From: Malachius bipustulatus
Taxonomy: Eukaryota; Arthropoda; Insecta; Coleoptera; Melyridae
DNA length: 64,000 nucleotides
Direction of reading: 5' to 3'
Assembly (NCBI GenBank): GCA_910589415.1
Contig: CAJUUM010000037.1
Span: forward strand, 310,001 to 374,000
This document shows, piece by piece, positions 32,371-43,479 of this stretch. The notes beneath the pieces were generated by a model. That model worked only from the letters and a program-made list of their open reading frames with translations. It searched no databases and was not told where the DNA came from. How positions within the stretch are numbered: position 1 is the stretch's first letter; every line of letters begins with the position of its first letter. The translations under genes were made by a program, and so were the position numbers.

Positions 32371-32600
32371 AGTTCTGAACCGGTTCAGAACTCTAGCGTA
32401 CGCGCAGTATGTAAAGCGGCGTTCGCGATGCATAAATTCTGAATTTTTAGTAACAGTTCTACGTTCGCGGTACTCATCAAACCGGTTCATTATCGGTTCA
32501 GAACCGATTCTAGCAGTTCTGGGATTCTGCAGGAACTTAGTTCGGTTCCGCTGCTTATGCGTAATTCTGCTCTGATGTCGATAATTTGTATAATAAAATA
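32371..32600. repeat. Family D flank with palindromes
   Basis: Continuing after the P-like insertion, the sequence contains TTCTGAACCGGTTCAGAA, a perfect 18-bp palindrome, and several GAACCGGTT/GAACCGATT variants like those near 24565-24610. It is the right part of a family D copy whose left part is at about 31755-31777. Confidence 0.55.
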
Positions 32601-32852
32601 AGTAGATATTATTCAAAGTATTTACCTCCCTCAGATTCGCACATTTTTATTCCAATATAATTATTTATTGACGTATAGTAGAATAAAAATAAATAACAAT
32701 ATAAAAATAATTAACAATTCACCGTATCTTATAACAGTAAAACAAAACAATCGCAAAGGTTTGTGTGGTTAGGTACTGCTACACAAAAGATCTTTTCAAA
32801 AGATACAGATAAACTATACTGTGACAAAGGCACAAAGCGTTTACTCTATATA

Positions 32853-33598
32853 CAGGGTGTCCCAAGATTTCTTTATCAAGGGATATCTGGGTTATTTCAA
32901 AAAATAAACAAATGAAATTCAGGAAATTTCAACCATACCCCTAAGGCTTTGCAGCTGCACCCTCAATGCCCCTTTACGCCTTTCCACCCCTAAGTAATCA
33001 TCCCCTACTTTTTTTTTCAAATGACACCCCCATATTTTTTTTGCTCGGCAGGATTGTTGACTTCTTTCTGAATATGAATTTCATACGATTTTTTAAATCG
33101 AGACATATCTAGCACACCGAAAATAACATAATATAACAAACGAGGGTTGTCAAGGAATAACAATTAACATTTAATATGACATTAAAATCACAGAAGCAAT
33201 TATTATTATTAACGTCTATATCGAGTAACACCGGTATTACTAGTTAAGGTGGTTGGAGGAAACATTAACACAAAAAACAAGCAATTGCAACTCCTTGACA
33301 ACCCTCGTTTGTTTTGATATTATATTGTTTTCGGCGTGCTAGATATGTCTCGATTTGAAAAAATCGTATGAGAATGTATTCAGAAAGAAGTCAACAATCC
33401 TGCCGATCAAAAAAAATATGGGGGTGTCATTTGAAAAAAAAAGTAGGGGATGATTACTTAGGGGTGGAAAGGCGTAAAGGGGCATTGAGGGTACAGCTGC
33501 AAAGCCTTAGGGGTATGGTTGAAATTTCCTGAATTTCATTTGTTTATTTTTTGAAATAACGCGGATATCCCTTGATAAAGAAATCTTGGGACACCCTG
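32853..33598. mobile_element. TA-type fold-back element, ~304-bp arms
   Basis: The left arm (32853-33156) starts CAGGGTGTCCCAAGATTTCT and pairs almost base for base with the right arm (33293-33598). The loop is 136 bp. TA flanks both ends. The arms contain CTACTTTTTTTTTCAAATGA-like blocks but no protein. Arm identity is high, with only scattered mismatches. Confidence 0.9.
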
Positions 33599-34015
33599 TA
33601 TATATAGGTTAAATTTTGAATTAATTGTTGACCACAAAATAAGAACTTTTAGTTCCTAAGTCCTTACTCTGCGGGTTAGACGGAATCATTCGTCATCTGA
33701 CAGTTCGGAGTTCTCATCCGGTCCCTGTTATATATGATGTAAGTCTGGACCACGATACACATATACACGGTATGCCGATAGACGATGACGCGCAGGCTGC
33801 GTTCCGGTCTTGTGACGTCACGTGGTTCAAATATTACACATGAGATTGCTCATATCTATTTTATTGTTAGAAATAATTAAATAATTTTTTGTACGCATTA
33901 CTTTTATGGCTATTTCTGATATTCGGTTAAAGGTGGAGGTGGAGATTTATGTCATATTTAATCATAATTATAGGCTAATTATTTAAAAGGGAATATTTTA
34001 AAGAAATATAGGATA

Positions 34016-34898
34016 TAAATATGGTGTCCCAGCTTATTCGAAGCGGTCTCTGTAGGCCAAACGATCAATTTTTGCAAAAAAAAATTTGCAAATTCAAGCA
34101 CAAAATCACAATGGCCATAATTTAAAATAATTTTGGAGTATACAGAGTGTCCCATATGACAGTGGCATATCAAAGTTATGTTTTTTTTAAATGGAATGCT
34201 ATCCTATGTTATTGCATTTTTACATTGTCTGAGAAGAGAAAATAAGATTGGTTTTTATAGTTGGTGTTTAAATTCGTTTTTCAATTATAAACAAGTGAAA
34301 ATCGTCATTTTTCAAGTTCAAGACCCTGTAGTACAACGAAAACGGCTGAAGATAGAGAAAAACGGCTTACATGTCCCTATTTTAACTTTTTATGTACTAT
34401 CCAATGATATAGGAACATTTGTACTTTCTTTCATTTTTTTATTTGGCGACGCGTGGAGAAATCTCAGAATTTAAAAAAAATTTTTATCACCCTGTATAAA
34501 CATTTCATCTACATCATAGGATAGTACATAAAAAGTTAATGGGACATGTAAGCCGTTTTTCTCCATCTTCAGCCGTTTTCGTTGTACAGGGCCTTGAAAT
34601 TGAAAAATGACTATTTTCACTTGTTTTTAACTCAAAAACTTCTGAATTTAAACACCAACTGTAAAAACCAATCTTATTTTCTCTGCTCAGATAATCTAAA
34701 AATGAAATAACATAGGAGTATTCCATTTAAAAAAACATAACTTTGATATGCCACTGTCATATGGGACACCCTGTATACTCTAAAATAATGTAAATTATGG
34801 CCATTGTGATCCTGTACTTGAATTTGCAATAAGTTTTTGGAAAAAATCCATCGTATGGCCTACAGAGACTTCTTCGAATGAGCTGGGACACCCTGTAT
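34016..34898. mobile_element. TA-type fold-back element, family E
   Basis: Arms of about 390 bp (34016-34420 and 34515-34898) pair around a ~95-bp centre. The outer ends read GGTGTCCCAGCT and AGCTGGGACACCCTG with TA-type flanks. Blocks such as CCACTGTCATATGGGACA and CGTTTTCGTTGTACAGGGCC recur at 61579-61931, a half-length copy. No protein is supported; open frames here are arm artefacts. Confidence 0.85.
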
Positions 34899-35104
34899 AT
34901 ATAATGAAAAAAATAAAAATATAAAAACAAATGAATGAATAAACATGAACATAAAGGTGTATAACAAACCTTTTGATAATTTTATTGTTTTAATTTACAG
35001 TTCATAAATTTTGACAATTTTCTGTCCAACTTCCTTTTACAATTATTATCAAAAACTTATTTTACGATTAATATCTCTTAAGTAATTGAAGTAGGTATAC
35101 TTAC

Positions 35105-35259
35105 CATTTTTTTAATTAATTTTGTCTCCTCTTTCTACAGCATGCATCAACCAACTGTTTCATCATATTTTCCTGTGCTGGAAATCTAAAGTATTTAATT
35201 GGACTGCCTTTAGTCACGTAATAATTGTTCTTGCAGTTCGAAATTGCACAACAAGGCAT
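35105..35259 (-). pseudogene. THAP domain first exon
   Basis: It starts MPCCAISNCKNNY, with Cys ligands in THAP spacing, then KYFRFPAQENMMKQLVDACC, which matches the F-R-F-P...W/L-x-x-A-C stretch of THAP domains. An in-frame TAA follows shortly before a GTAAGT donor at 35104. It sits just inside the 31-bp terminus of the P-like element, where a transposase first exon is expected. Confidence 0.78.
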
Positions 35260-35589
35260 GTTTATCAGATGTAATAACACCTTTAACACATTGATAAAAC
35301 AGTAATATACTCTTAACAATCTAATACATAATATTTTATAGCTCCAGCACAAAGAAAAACACAAGCAGCCATCAACCAAGGAAGGACGCATTAAAATTTG
35401 ACGTTTAAACCATCTCGTCGAGTTTAAACCACATGACGTCATTGCGCAGTAGTTGACCAAAACCAAAATAGAAAACGCTATCGGCATACCGTGTATATGT
35501 GTATCGTGGTCTGGACGAGCCCTCCTGACGACTCTTTATCATCATCTTCCATCATTGTGACATTTGGGGAATGTCAGTTGTCAGTCGGG

Positions 35590-35717
35590 GTTGTACAGGC
35601 AAGAAAAGGAAATTAGGTTAGGCCAGATGGCTTGTTTCACTGGGGAAGGTGGAAGGAGAGAATTAAAAGAAAAGTTGTTTAATAAGTTGTATATTAAGGA
35701 TTAAAATAAATACTATA
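35590..35717. repeat. Duplicated flank, matches 3882-3990
   Basis: The reverse complement, from GTATTTATTTTAATCCTTAA through GGCCTAACCTAATTTCC, equals the sequence around the family C MITE and the LINE tail on the left of the window. It therefore preserves the pre-insertion state, including the single TTTATTTT target. Confidence 0.8.
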
Positions 35718-36329
35718 CAGGATGATCCCGAAATGGCGGACACGGACAGCACCTCAGCATCTATTGTGGATTAAAGATTCTAGGCTTTATTTTCTGTTTT
35801 CTCCAGTATGGTTCCCTTAAGAAGATATTACCACTTTTGTGGACAATAAAGTCACAACACTGCACTGGATACCCTTCTTCAGGCAGAAAAATAATGTGTA
35901 GGTCTACAATACCCAGATAGATGTTACCATGGAAACATGAAATGGAAACACAACAAAGCTTAAAACAATATTCGTTGCGCGGATACAAATTCGGTAATAT
36001 TATTCAAAATCTCGAATTCGAACAACGATGTCACATTGAAAAATTTTGTTGAACACAGGGAATAGGTAAACTTTGAATGCCTGTAATTCCGTTCCCGATA
36101 ATAAAAAAAAGAAAAAGCAAACACTATCGTTATAGTTATGTGAAATCATGTGCTTTGCCAGTGGAGGTTGTTTAAATTTGACCGCCATTTCGATTTAAAT
36201 TTTAGAACAAGGACACCCTATATCTCGGTAACGAAGCCGAGGAACACATTTTTGTTTGAAATTTACAGTCTTTCTGAACATCCTCTACAACACCCTGTAT
36301 TCCGTGTCCGCCATTTCGGGATCAGCCTG
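35718..36329. mobile_element. TA-type MITE, family A copy 2
   Basis: Inverted ends of about 29 bp start CAGGATGATCCCGAAATGGC on the left and CAGGCTGATCCCGAAATGGC on the complement of the right end, with TA flanks. The interior matches the interrupted copy at 1758-3293. It has an internal ACACCCTATA/ACACCCTGTA pair near the right end, suggesting a composite end. Non-coding. Confidence 0.8.
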
Positions 36330-36417
36330 TATAAAATACAGTGAAACGAACTATTTAACCCTAGAGGGGAAAAATAGTCGCTGAGAGCATGAGACAAGAG
36401 AAACAAGGGTCGTAGGT

Positions 36418-37352
36418 TGAGTCGCTAGTCTAAGAGGGTCAACAATAACAAGCGGGTCAGCAGAATAACAGGTTCTCTTTATTAAAATATAAAATATCAC
36501 AATTATTATGAATACTATTAACTTGAGCACGGTTAACAGATAGTAAAAAGAATAACAAGAGCGTGCGGTGCTAGTCGAATGAATTGGTAGGATGGTTAAA
36601 AGGCACTTAGCTTCGTCTGGCTCTTCAGAGGTCTAGCTGGAAGTGGCCTGGGTCTTCTTGCTTGGCTCCGGACAATCGGCCTGGCACGGAAAAGGCAGGT
36701 GCCTCCGGGAATAATGTGCCTCCAGGTAAAAATGTGATCCGTAGAAAAAAATGTGCCTCCAGGTAAAAATGCAATCCGCAGGAAAAAGCTGCAATGTCAT
36801 GTGTATCAGAAACACTCTTGCAATAATAAATGATCCGATCGAGTCTGCTTGCTAAGGTACATAGAATTATTCCCGTCCTCAAGATAGGTTGGGATAAAAA
36901 GGTGACTGACAAAATTTTGCATGCGAACGAACTCGATCGGTTTAAAAGCTATAATTAAAATTAGCATACGGTATCAAGAAAAATAAATATGATCGGTATA
37001 ATTCTAGCACAATTAATAACATCATTTTACGCCACTTACCAAGCCAAAAACGTGGGCGATGTTTAGAATAATTAAAAGTAAATAACGTGAAAGTTCACGA
37101 CGCCATTTCAGGAACCTCAGGTGTTTTGCGGAACCGACCTTCCTTTTGCGAGTTCCAGGAGAGAAAGAAAGTGAAAACGCAGGTATGATGCTGAAACGCA
37201 CCTCATTGCAACTTGACAGTCGAGGTTACGACTCGAGTTGGTCGATGCACTAACAACCACTGTCACTCACGAACTGCGCACGCCCGCCGTTGTCTCTGTT
37301 TTACCGGCTATGTTACCGGCATCTAGCCGGTACGTACGAAATGTACGTTACA
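36418..37352 (-). mobile_element. Candidate solo LTR or other repeat (uncertain)
   Basis: The minus strand starts TGTAACGTACATTTCG, has a GC-rich first part and an AATAAAGAGAACC signal near its end. A central GGCACTTAGCTT block is shared with 16060-17400. No primer-binding site, internal region or duplication was recognised. Polyadenylation placement fits an LTR, but a decayed promoter/5' exon is not excluded. Confidence 0.3.
36714..36787. repeat. Two-copy 37-bp tandem repeat
   Basis: The unit ATGTGCCTCCAGGTAAAAAT plus 17 bases is repeated once from 36751 with a few substitutions in the last third. It lies inside the candidate LTR-like block. Confidence 0.75.
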
Positions 37353-37390
37353 AGTGGTATTAATAATAAGATAGACTACACAACCATAAG

Positions 37391-37523
37391 AAGATATAAC
37401 AGTCCCTGCTTCTTTCGCGGTGAAATAAAATCCTGAGCCAGTTCGCACTTAGGCATGCGCTCTACAATAATCCGGGATAGCTCTGAACTGATTCCGAATC
37501 GCATCCGCGAACGAAGCTATTCT
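37391..37523 (-). mobile_element. Repeat family D, short copy
   Basis: In reverse orientation it reads AGCTTCGTTCGCGGATGCGA, then an abbreviated interior including GTGCGAACTGGCTCAGGATT, and ends CCGCGAAAGAAGC. It looks like a deletion derivative of 24546-25479 and preserves an uninterrupted GCGGATGC target equivalent to the P-like insertion site at 31770. Confidence 0.55.
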
Positions 37524-38615
37524 GTGCCAGAAGTTCGATTCATTTGATATTCGATTCCCAAGTTACCGCCACTGCCACAGTGAAGTATAGCGTATAGCGG
37601 CGTGTCTCTTTGTTCTTTGTGAACGCTGAGTGCTGAGTATTAAGGCGGCGTCAGGCCAGCAGGCGTCTGGCTTATTAGTGGATGTAGTAATAAAATAGAC
37701 CTTTGTTAATAATTGAAACAGGTTAGTGGATGGGCAATGGCGAAGGGTGGTTGAGATGTAGATAACAACTGATTGGATTAAGAATGTCGAAACTTGAAGT
37801 ACTTTTCGCGCTACACCACAAATACCCTGGTTAGGTATTCACCTATCTACATACCTGCTGAAATTTAGGTATAGGTAACTTTTAATCTTGGAAAATATGT
37901 ACGTACATACCTACTTTCACTGAGTTGCACGGACACCAGTTTGACTGGACGTGAGACATGTTTGATGCTACCTTCTCGAGTTTTGAGTGATTTATTTTAT
38001 AGAGCCGCCTTTGAATTTCTTTGTTTTTTCCGTAGGAGGCAATACCTAGCAGGGACCTCAGCTCACATGGCCGTGAACATCCAAATGACCTTCGTTCCAT
38101 TCTGGGGACTCCAGCAATCCGCGATCCAGGAACAGGCTGACAGCAACAAATGGCCCTTCACTTGGCAGTGGCTGACCGATGGGATGGACCAAACCTGTAG
38201 GGCAAGCTGCTAGAGCATCCGACTAACCATACCGAAGTTGAAATTTTGCTGGTGAGTTCCATTTTTGAATAACTTTTTCTCTGTTTATTTTGTCTCATCA
38301 CCTCTCATGATTGGTGAGTTTTCCCTCATTCTTTAACGGGTATAACTGCTGAACAGCTTTCCATGTTTCCCCTTACTATAAATACATAAAAACAAGTCAT
38401 GTTCCATCGAACAAAATGATGTTTTAAAACACGTATTTGCTGCAGGTTGTGTATCTACACAAAATACCTCCCAACTTACCCCCGTCTCATCAAAGTAGAA
38501 TTAGTGCTTTTAGTAGTTTGGATAGGTAGGCACCTAATCAATTTATTATTAATAATCAAAGTCTTCCTTCTGATAGGTGATAGTGATAGGTATATCATTT
38601 TTCGATCGTTCCTTA
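37524..38615. other. No gene confirmed
   Basis: A + frame at 37941-38213 is open for 90 codons with ordinary composition and no domain; it could be chance. GC content is slightly raised at 38040-38220. No repeats or terminal structures were seen. Confidence 0.35.
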
Positions 38616-38617
38616 TA

Positions 38618-40771
38618 CAGGGTGATTCATGAGTGACCTTACATAGACCAATGGTGATAAGCGGACTTCAAGGCGGGTCGAAAACCACAAAAGAATTTTT
38701 TTGTGTGTGATTCGTTAAGAAGTTACAGGGTGTTTTATGTCTCAGGGACAAAACTTTGATAGGCGATATTTCTGAAACGGCTGGAGATATTTTGTAGAAA
38801 TTTACTAGGAATGGTGCATTCCGGAAACTAATCAAAACCGCATTCTGAGTTAATTAAAAATCCAGGACCGGACTTGAAAATTTTTGCCCCCATGGTCTTT
38901 GTTGAAAAAGTTAATTTTCTAACCGTGCTACTGAAAAACTATAATCGAATTTGAAAAGATAAGAAAAAACTCTATAGAAATCATTCCTCAATTTGAACGG
39001 CACACCCAAACCGTCTCGAAAAAAAAATGTCAAAGTAAAACTTCTCAGTAAATTATCGTTTTCGAGCAGACATAATTTTACTTAATCTTCGTCTGAATTC
39101 CTTCAAATTTATTTTTTGACTTGGTTTCTGTGGGAAAAATGTTTGACAGAAGGCCAAGCTTTATTACTGGGAAATCAAGTGTCAACTACAAAATTTTCAG
39201 ATTTCACTAATAATCACAAATCATTTCACTAATAACGAATACGCAGACATTATGTTTGTGTATGGTTTCTGCAATGGAAATTCAAGAGCAGCTGCGAGAG
39301 AATACCATAGAAGATCACAATCGAAGAACACCGGCCCATGTAACGTTTCGCGTCTGTTTTCCAATTTTCTCGAAACCACGGCATATTTCCCTGAGTTCAA
39401 AGGAATGCTAAACCTCAATTGGAAAATCTGAGCCATCAAAACATCGTGGAGATGGTGACAGTAAATCCAAGTACAAGTACGCGAAGAATTGGGCAAGCAC
39501 TGAGCATTTCTCAATCAAGAGTATGGCGAACCTTGAAAAAAAGAAGAGCGGATGCAACCCTGTCACGTACAAAGCGTACAGAGGCTTCAACCATTCAATG
39601 ATGACCATTTCCTGATCGAAGCTCAGTTAACGCGGGATGGTGTAACGAATAAAAAAAACTCCCACCTATGGGCATATGAAAATCCGCGCTTTGTTGTTCA
39701 GAAGAACTCGCAACAGATTTTCTATAAATGTGTAGGTAGTGTGGCATTGCAAATGATACCCTAACAGGACCCCATTTTTTTGCTGGGCGGCTCACGGGGG
39801 AAATTTATTTACTTTTCCTACAAGTCATTTTGCCCGGCTTGCTTGCAGAGGCGAACGTGAACAGGCGTGCTCTTTCCTTCCAGCAAGATGGGGCACCACC
39901 GCATTTTTCTCGACAAGTCAGAGAGCATCTCCACAATGAGTACCCCAATCGTTAGTTCGGGCGCGGCGGCCCTCATTCCTGACCACCTAGGTCCCCCAAC
40001 CTCACTGTTTTAGACTATTACCTATGGGGCCATATGAAGCAGGAAGTCTAAAAAACGGAAGTAAGTACCAGAGAGGAGCACAGGACGCGAATACTGGTAG
40101 TTGCTGATGAAATTAGAAACAACAGGCAAATAATTCAAAAAGCAAACCAAAATTTATGGAAACGCTGCAAGAAATGTATTGAAGTTGGTAAAGGACATTT
40201 TGAGAACCATTTATAACATTAATATTGATAACATTTAATTTACACTGACATTTTTTCCACAGAAACAAGTCAAAAAATAAATTTGAAGGAATTCAGACGA
40301 ACATTAAGGAAAATATGTCTGCTCGAAAACGATAATTTACTGAGAAGTTTTACATTGACATTTTTTTTTTCGAGACGGTTTGGGTGTGCCGTTCAAATTG
40401 AGGAATAATTTCTATAGAGTTTTTTCTTATATTTTCAAATTCGATGACAGTTTTTCAGTAGCACGGTCAGAAAATTAACTTTTTCAACAAAGACCATGGG
40501 AGCAAAAATTTTCAAGTCCGGTCCTGGATTTTTAATTAACTCAGAATGCGGTTTTGATGAGTTTCCGGAATGCACCATTCCTGGTAAATTTCTACAAAAT
40601 ATCTCCAGCCGTTTCAGAAATATCGCCTATCAAAGTTTTGTACCTGAGACATAAAACACCCTGTAACTTCTTAACGAATCACAAAAAAAAAATTTCTTTT
40701 GTGGTTTTCGACCCGCCTTGAAGTCCGCTTATCACCATTGGTCTATGTAAGGTCACTCATGAATCACCCTG
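38618..40771 (+). mobile_element. IS630/mariner-type element with ~525-bp TIRs
   Basis: Left arm (38618 to about 39140) and right arm (about 40248-40771) are long inverted repeats starting CAGGGTGATTCATGAGTGAC, flanked by TA (38616-38617 and 40772-40773). Between them lies a decayed transposase. It is the only CAGGGTG/TA element here that still shows coding capacity, so it is a model for what mobilised the shorter ones. Arms this long are unusual for mariner elements. Confidence 0.88.
39225..40215 (+). pseudogene. Mariner-like transposase remnant
   Basis: Reading across frames: an N-terminal DNA-binding part with IMFVYGFCNGNSRAAAREYH, then a second helix-turn-helix with NPSTSTRRIGQALSISQSRV. 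Next come LTRDGVTNKKNSHLWAYENP (near the first acid), LSFQQDGAPPHFSRQVREHL (second acid) and LDYYLWGHMKQEV (third acid), ending CIEVGKGHFENHL. This order is that of a widespread insect DDE family. At least three stops and several frameshifts disable it. Confidence 0.85.
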
Positions 40772-40797
40772 TATAGGTACCTATTATCGTCGCAATA

Positions 40798-40927
40798 ATA
40801 ATTAATTGTAACGAGAATGCCGGGCCGGACCTAGTAGTAATATTTTTATTTACAATACGTGAACAGACGAGTTGCATTTTCCTTGACCAGAGCAGCAGCT
40901 GGCAGCTGCGATAGGGATAGAGATATA
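40798..40927 (-). mobile_element. Partial copy of candidate LTR at 23263
   Basis: The minus strand reproduces the last ~120 bp of the block at 23263-23512, including GCAACTCGTCTGTTCACGTA, AATAAA and the terminal TCTCGTTACA. The 5' part is missing. It lies 25 bp beyond the mariner-like element. Confidence 0.6.
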
Positions 40928-41547
40928 CTTAGAAATACAATAAGACCAAAAAAAAACATTATAAATAGTTTCAAGTTTCATAATACTTTGGCATTATGTT
41001 TGCTGCTAAGAGACTTTTTAGATCTCTTTGTTTTCTGAGATGGAAATTTTTGAGTTGTAAGCAGGTTTGGTAGTAATGTCATTCAGCAATTTTGCTTCAG
41101 AAGATCGCCCTTTTCTAGTGGCTGCTCTAACGGGAGCTTGTTCCCAGTTTGCTTGTTTATAGCTTGTCTTGTAATAATATTCATTGCTCCCTTTTTCAAA
41201 ACGTAGCAGTTTTATATCTGCTATTTTGATTTGATCCCCGTTTATGTTTTTGTAAAGGACGTTGAAAGCAATTTCACTGGTAAGGGATTTTAAATCAATG
41301 AAATCACTGTAACTCAATTCCTTAATGTTAAATGGTTTTCCTGTTTTCTTTGAAGCCCGAATCAGTGACACTAGCTGATCAGGTACGTAGATTGGGCCAG
41401 ATTTTTTTAACCTTTTTTACTGTTTTTTCAATAATACAATGAGTGGTGTCACCTTCGTTTTGAGTGTGACCATGTATGAGGAACTCATGTGTAATTGAGT
41501 TCTTTTCAAGCTTTTCAACAGCATAACAATACATCCCAAACATGAAT

Positions 41548-41642
41548 CTGAAAATAAAAGAAAAATAATTCAAGTGACAGACTGCTGCGAATATAAAGGT
41601 CACATTCTTCATTAAAAATTAAGCACTAGGAATTAATCTTAC
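41548..41642 (-). other. Predicted 95-bp intron
   Basis: The donor GTAAGATT follows the YSD segment and the acceptor TTTTATTTTCAG precedes FMFGMYCYAV. Removing it keeps the frame without a stop. It is an inference from splice signals and the continuity of the protein family pattern. Confidence 0.6.
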
Positions 41643-41803
41643 TGGTTTTTGTCCGAGTAGAAAATAATGTCACTACCAGCACGACGCTGAGCTATTTCCT
41701 TGATAAACATAAAGACACAAGATCCTATCTCCACGGCACCTCTATTCCCTTGTCCTTCATGCGAAAAATAACATAAAGTGTTATCGTTGTTCATTTTTGA
41801 AAC

Positions 41804-42084
41804 CTGCCAGACAAACGGCCAATATTATAAACGCTGGTTCAGTTAACTGGCAGATTTCTGTGGTCGTTTCTGGAGAAGATATAGACTATAGGTCGAAATT
41901 ATTGCAATTTAATTACTCTTGGCATAAAAGGGATTACAAAAATTTTAATAAAAGTTATTCGAGGTCAATATTAGCTTCAAAATCGGGCACAGAAATCTGC
42001 CAGTTAACTTAACCAGCGTTTATAATATTGGCCGAAAGAGTTTAAATATTATATCTGAGTGCTGAATTTATTGCTAACCCTTAC
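41804..42084 (-). other. Predicted 281-bp intron carrying a MITE
   Basis: The donor GTAAGGG follows the exon ending CFKFT; the acceptor TCTGGCAG precedes an exon that continues in frame to CYFSHEGQGNRGA. Without the 217-bp MITE inside, the intron would be only 64 bp, close to a typical short insect intron. Confidence 0.6.
41817..42033. mobile_element. 217-bp MITE in predicted intron
   Basis: Inverted ends of about 46 bp begin GGCCAATATTATAAACGCTG on both sides, with a single internal mismatch region. The interior of ~125 bp is non-coding. Flanking duplication is not clear, so the superfamily is unassigned. Confidence 0.85.
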
Positions 42085-43479
42085 CGTAAACTTAAAACAA
42101 TTTAACCTTGATTTATGAAAATAAGCTGAACTATGACCCATTGGCACGGGCAGAACTGCTTGCAAATCCTATGCAGTCAAGACAATATTGGATCCTTTTT
42201 CTTTAGCCTTTCCCTTGTCGACTGCCTTCTTCCTCCTACTTAGTTTTTTTTCCTCCTGGTGCAGTTCATAATCTTTTTCTAGCTTGTCTTTTTCTTCCCC
42301 TTTTGCGTTTTTGTATCCCTCACAAAAATCACACTGGTCCTTTTTAGGATAAAAGAAACCGATATTAGATTCTGTGTTGAATATTCGAGCGTAGTAATCA
42401 TGATAATTGGCTGATGATTTACCAAGGGAAGTTTGTTCTTTAACGTAATTTCTATATAGTTCAGCTATGGACAATTCTCCGTCTATGAATTGTCTTGTTG
42501 TATTTGCCCTCTGGTAGTGACTTTCTACTCTCGGAATTGAGTTTATATGCAGCCTAGCTGAATTCAAACACTCCTGATTGATTTTATAGTGTTTGTCATG
42601 CTTATCAGTCTTACCACGTTTATCTTCGGCTACAATACCAGAACCACTAGCTCTTGATTGAATAACAAATCAAATGATCCTTTCTGTTATTCCAAAAGTA
42701 TTTGTGATGTATGTTTTGCACACACGCATTCTCTTCCCAAATGCACAATTTTGTCTCCTACGTATTGTTGATCTCGCAACGTAGATACGCGACGATACTT
42801 CAGCTGCAGTGGTTCTATACATGTTGCTAAGAAGTCACGTTGTCGTTGTAATGAAGCCAGCTTCCAGTTGTCGTTAAATAGTTCAAGTCTAACTTCATCA
42901 GAAATTTTTGCAGCGCATTTAAGGGCGCATCTATCAGAACAAGGCGGTCCCATAATCTTCTTCTTGACCACTTTTCCTGTTCGAGAAGTATACAGCTTTT
43001 TCCTGCATTTTTCAACAATCTGGCTTGGTTTTTCTTTCATTTATCTGGGTTGCGTACACGCTTTTTACCCTTTTTATGTGAGCTTTCATTTACTTCAGAG
43101 ACGTTTCCCCTTCCATTGTGGGGATCGGGACATAGCACTGATTTTTTCTTTTTTCTGAGATGTGTAGTGCTTAAATCCAACATTGATGGCGGGCATTTAA
43201 TATCTTCCTCTGAATAATTTTCACTTTCCGAAGATACATACTCATCACTGTCTTCCCCCATAAATTTTCTTCGTCGTCGGAATCATTTCTTCCATAGTCA
43301 GCCAAAGCGTTTAATTTTGGTTGATGAAATACGCTCAACCACATTGTATATTCCTCTGCCAAAATTAGATGTACTTGGCAATGGATCATCATTTGAAGCA
43401 CTGTAATTATCAACTTAAAAAAAAAAAAAACTGGTATTGGTAACTTGAACGCAATTCTCATTGCTTTGGCCAATTTATC

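Larger units (their letters stand above)
33751..35508 (-). mobile_element. P-like (THAP) element with perfect 31-bp termini
   Basis: The first 31 bases, starting CACGATACACATATACACGG, recur perfectly inverted at the other end. The flanks are an exact 8-bp duplication GTCTGGAC (33743-33750 and 35509-35516). Drosophila P elements also have 31-bp terminal repeats and make 8-bp duplications, with a consensus target close to this one. A THAP exon lies at the minus-strand 5' end. Most of the transposase is missing, and a fold-back element (34016-34898) sits in the middle. Confidence 0.88.
41018..43400 (-). pseudogene. Transposase-like family, paralogue 1 (spliced pseudogene)
   Basis: Minus-strand order: an acidic Asp/Ser-rich N terminus (about 43300-43190), a Lys-rich part, a Cys block GPPCSDRCALKCAAKI (about 42940), then HINSIPRVESHYQRAN and PKKDQCDFCEGYK. 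Next is a TAG followed by DLQAVLPVPMGHSS, intron, NRGAVEIGSCVF with DIIFYSD, intron, then HGHTQNEGD and a basic C terminus. The D, D and E/D-bearing blocks look like an RNase H-fold transposase core, but the SDGC..QN block is shortened. At least one TGA, one TAG and N-terminal frameshifts disable it. I recall the family as common and uncharacterised in arthropods (perhaps catalogued as DUF7869), unverified. Confidence 0.72.

Noticed and set aside
34178..34726. Two similar frames in the family E fold-back
   Set aside because: They are the two arms of the inverted repeat read on opposite strands, which explains their similarity.
36625..36912. 95-codon minus frame with repeated FYLEAH-like units
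   Set aside because: It reads through the 37-bp tandem repeat; the repeat accounts for the apparent protein motif.
37941..38213. 90-codon + frame as a host gene
   Set aside because: No recognisable domain, splice structure or compositional support beyond slightly raised GC.
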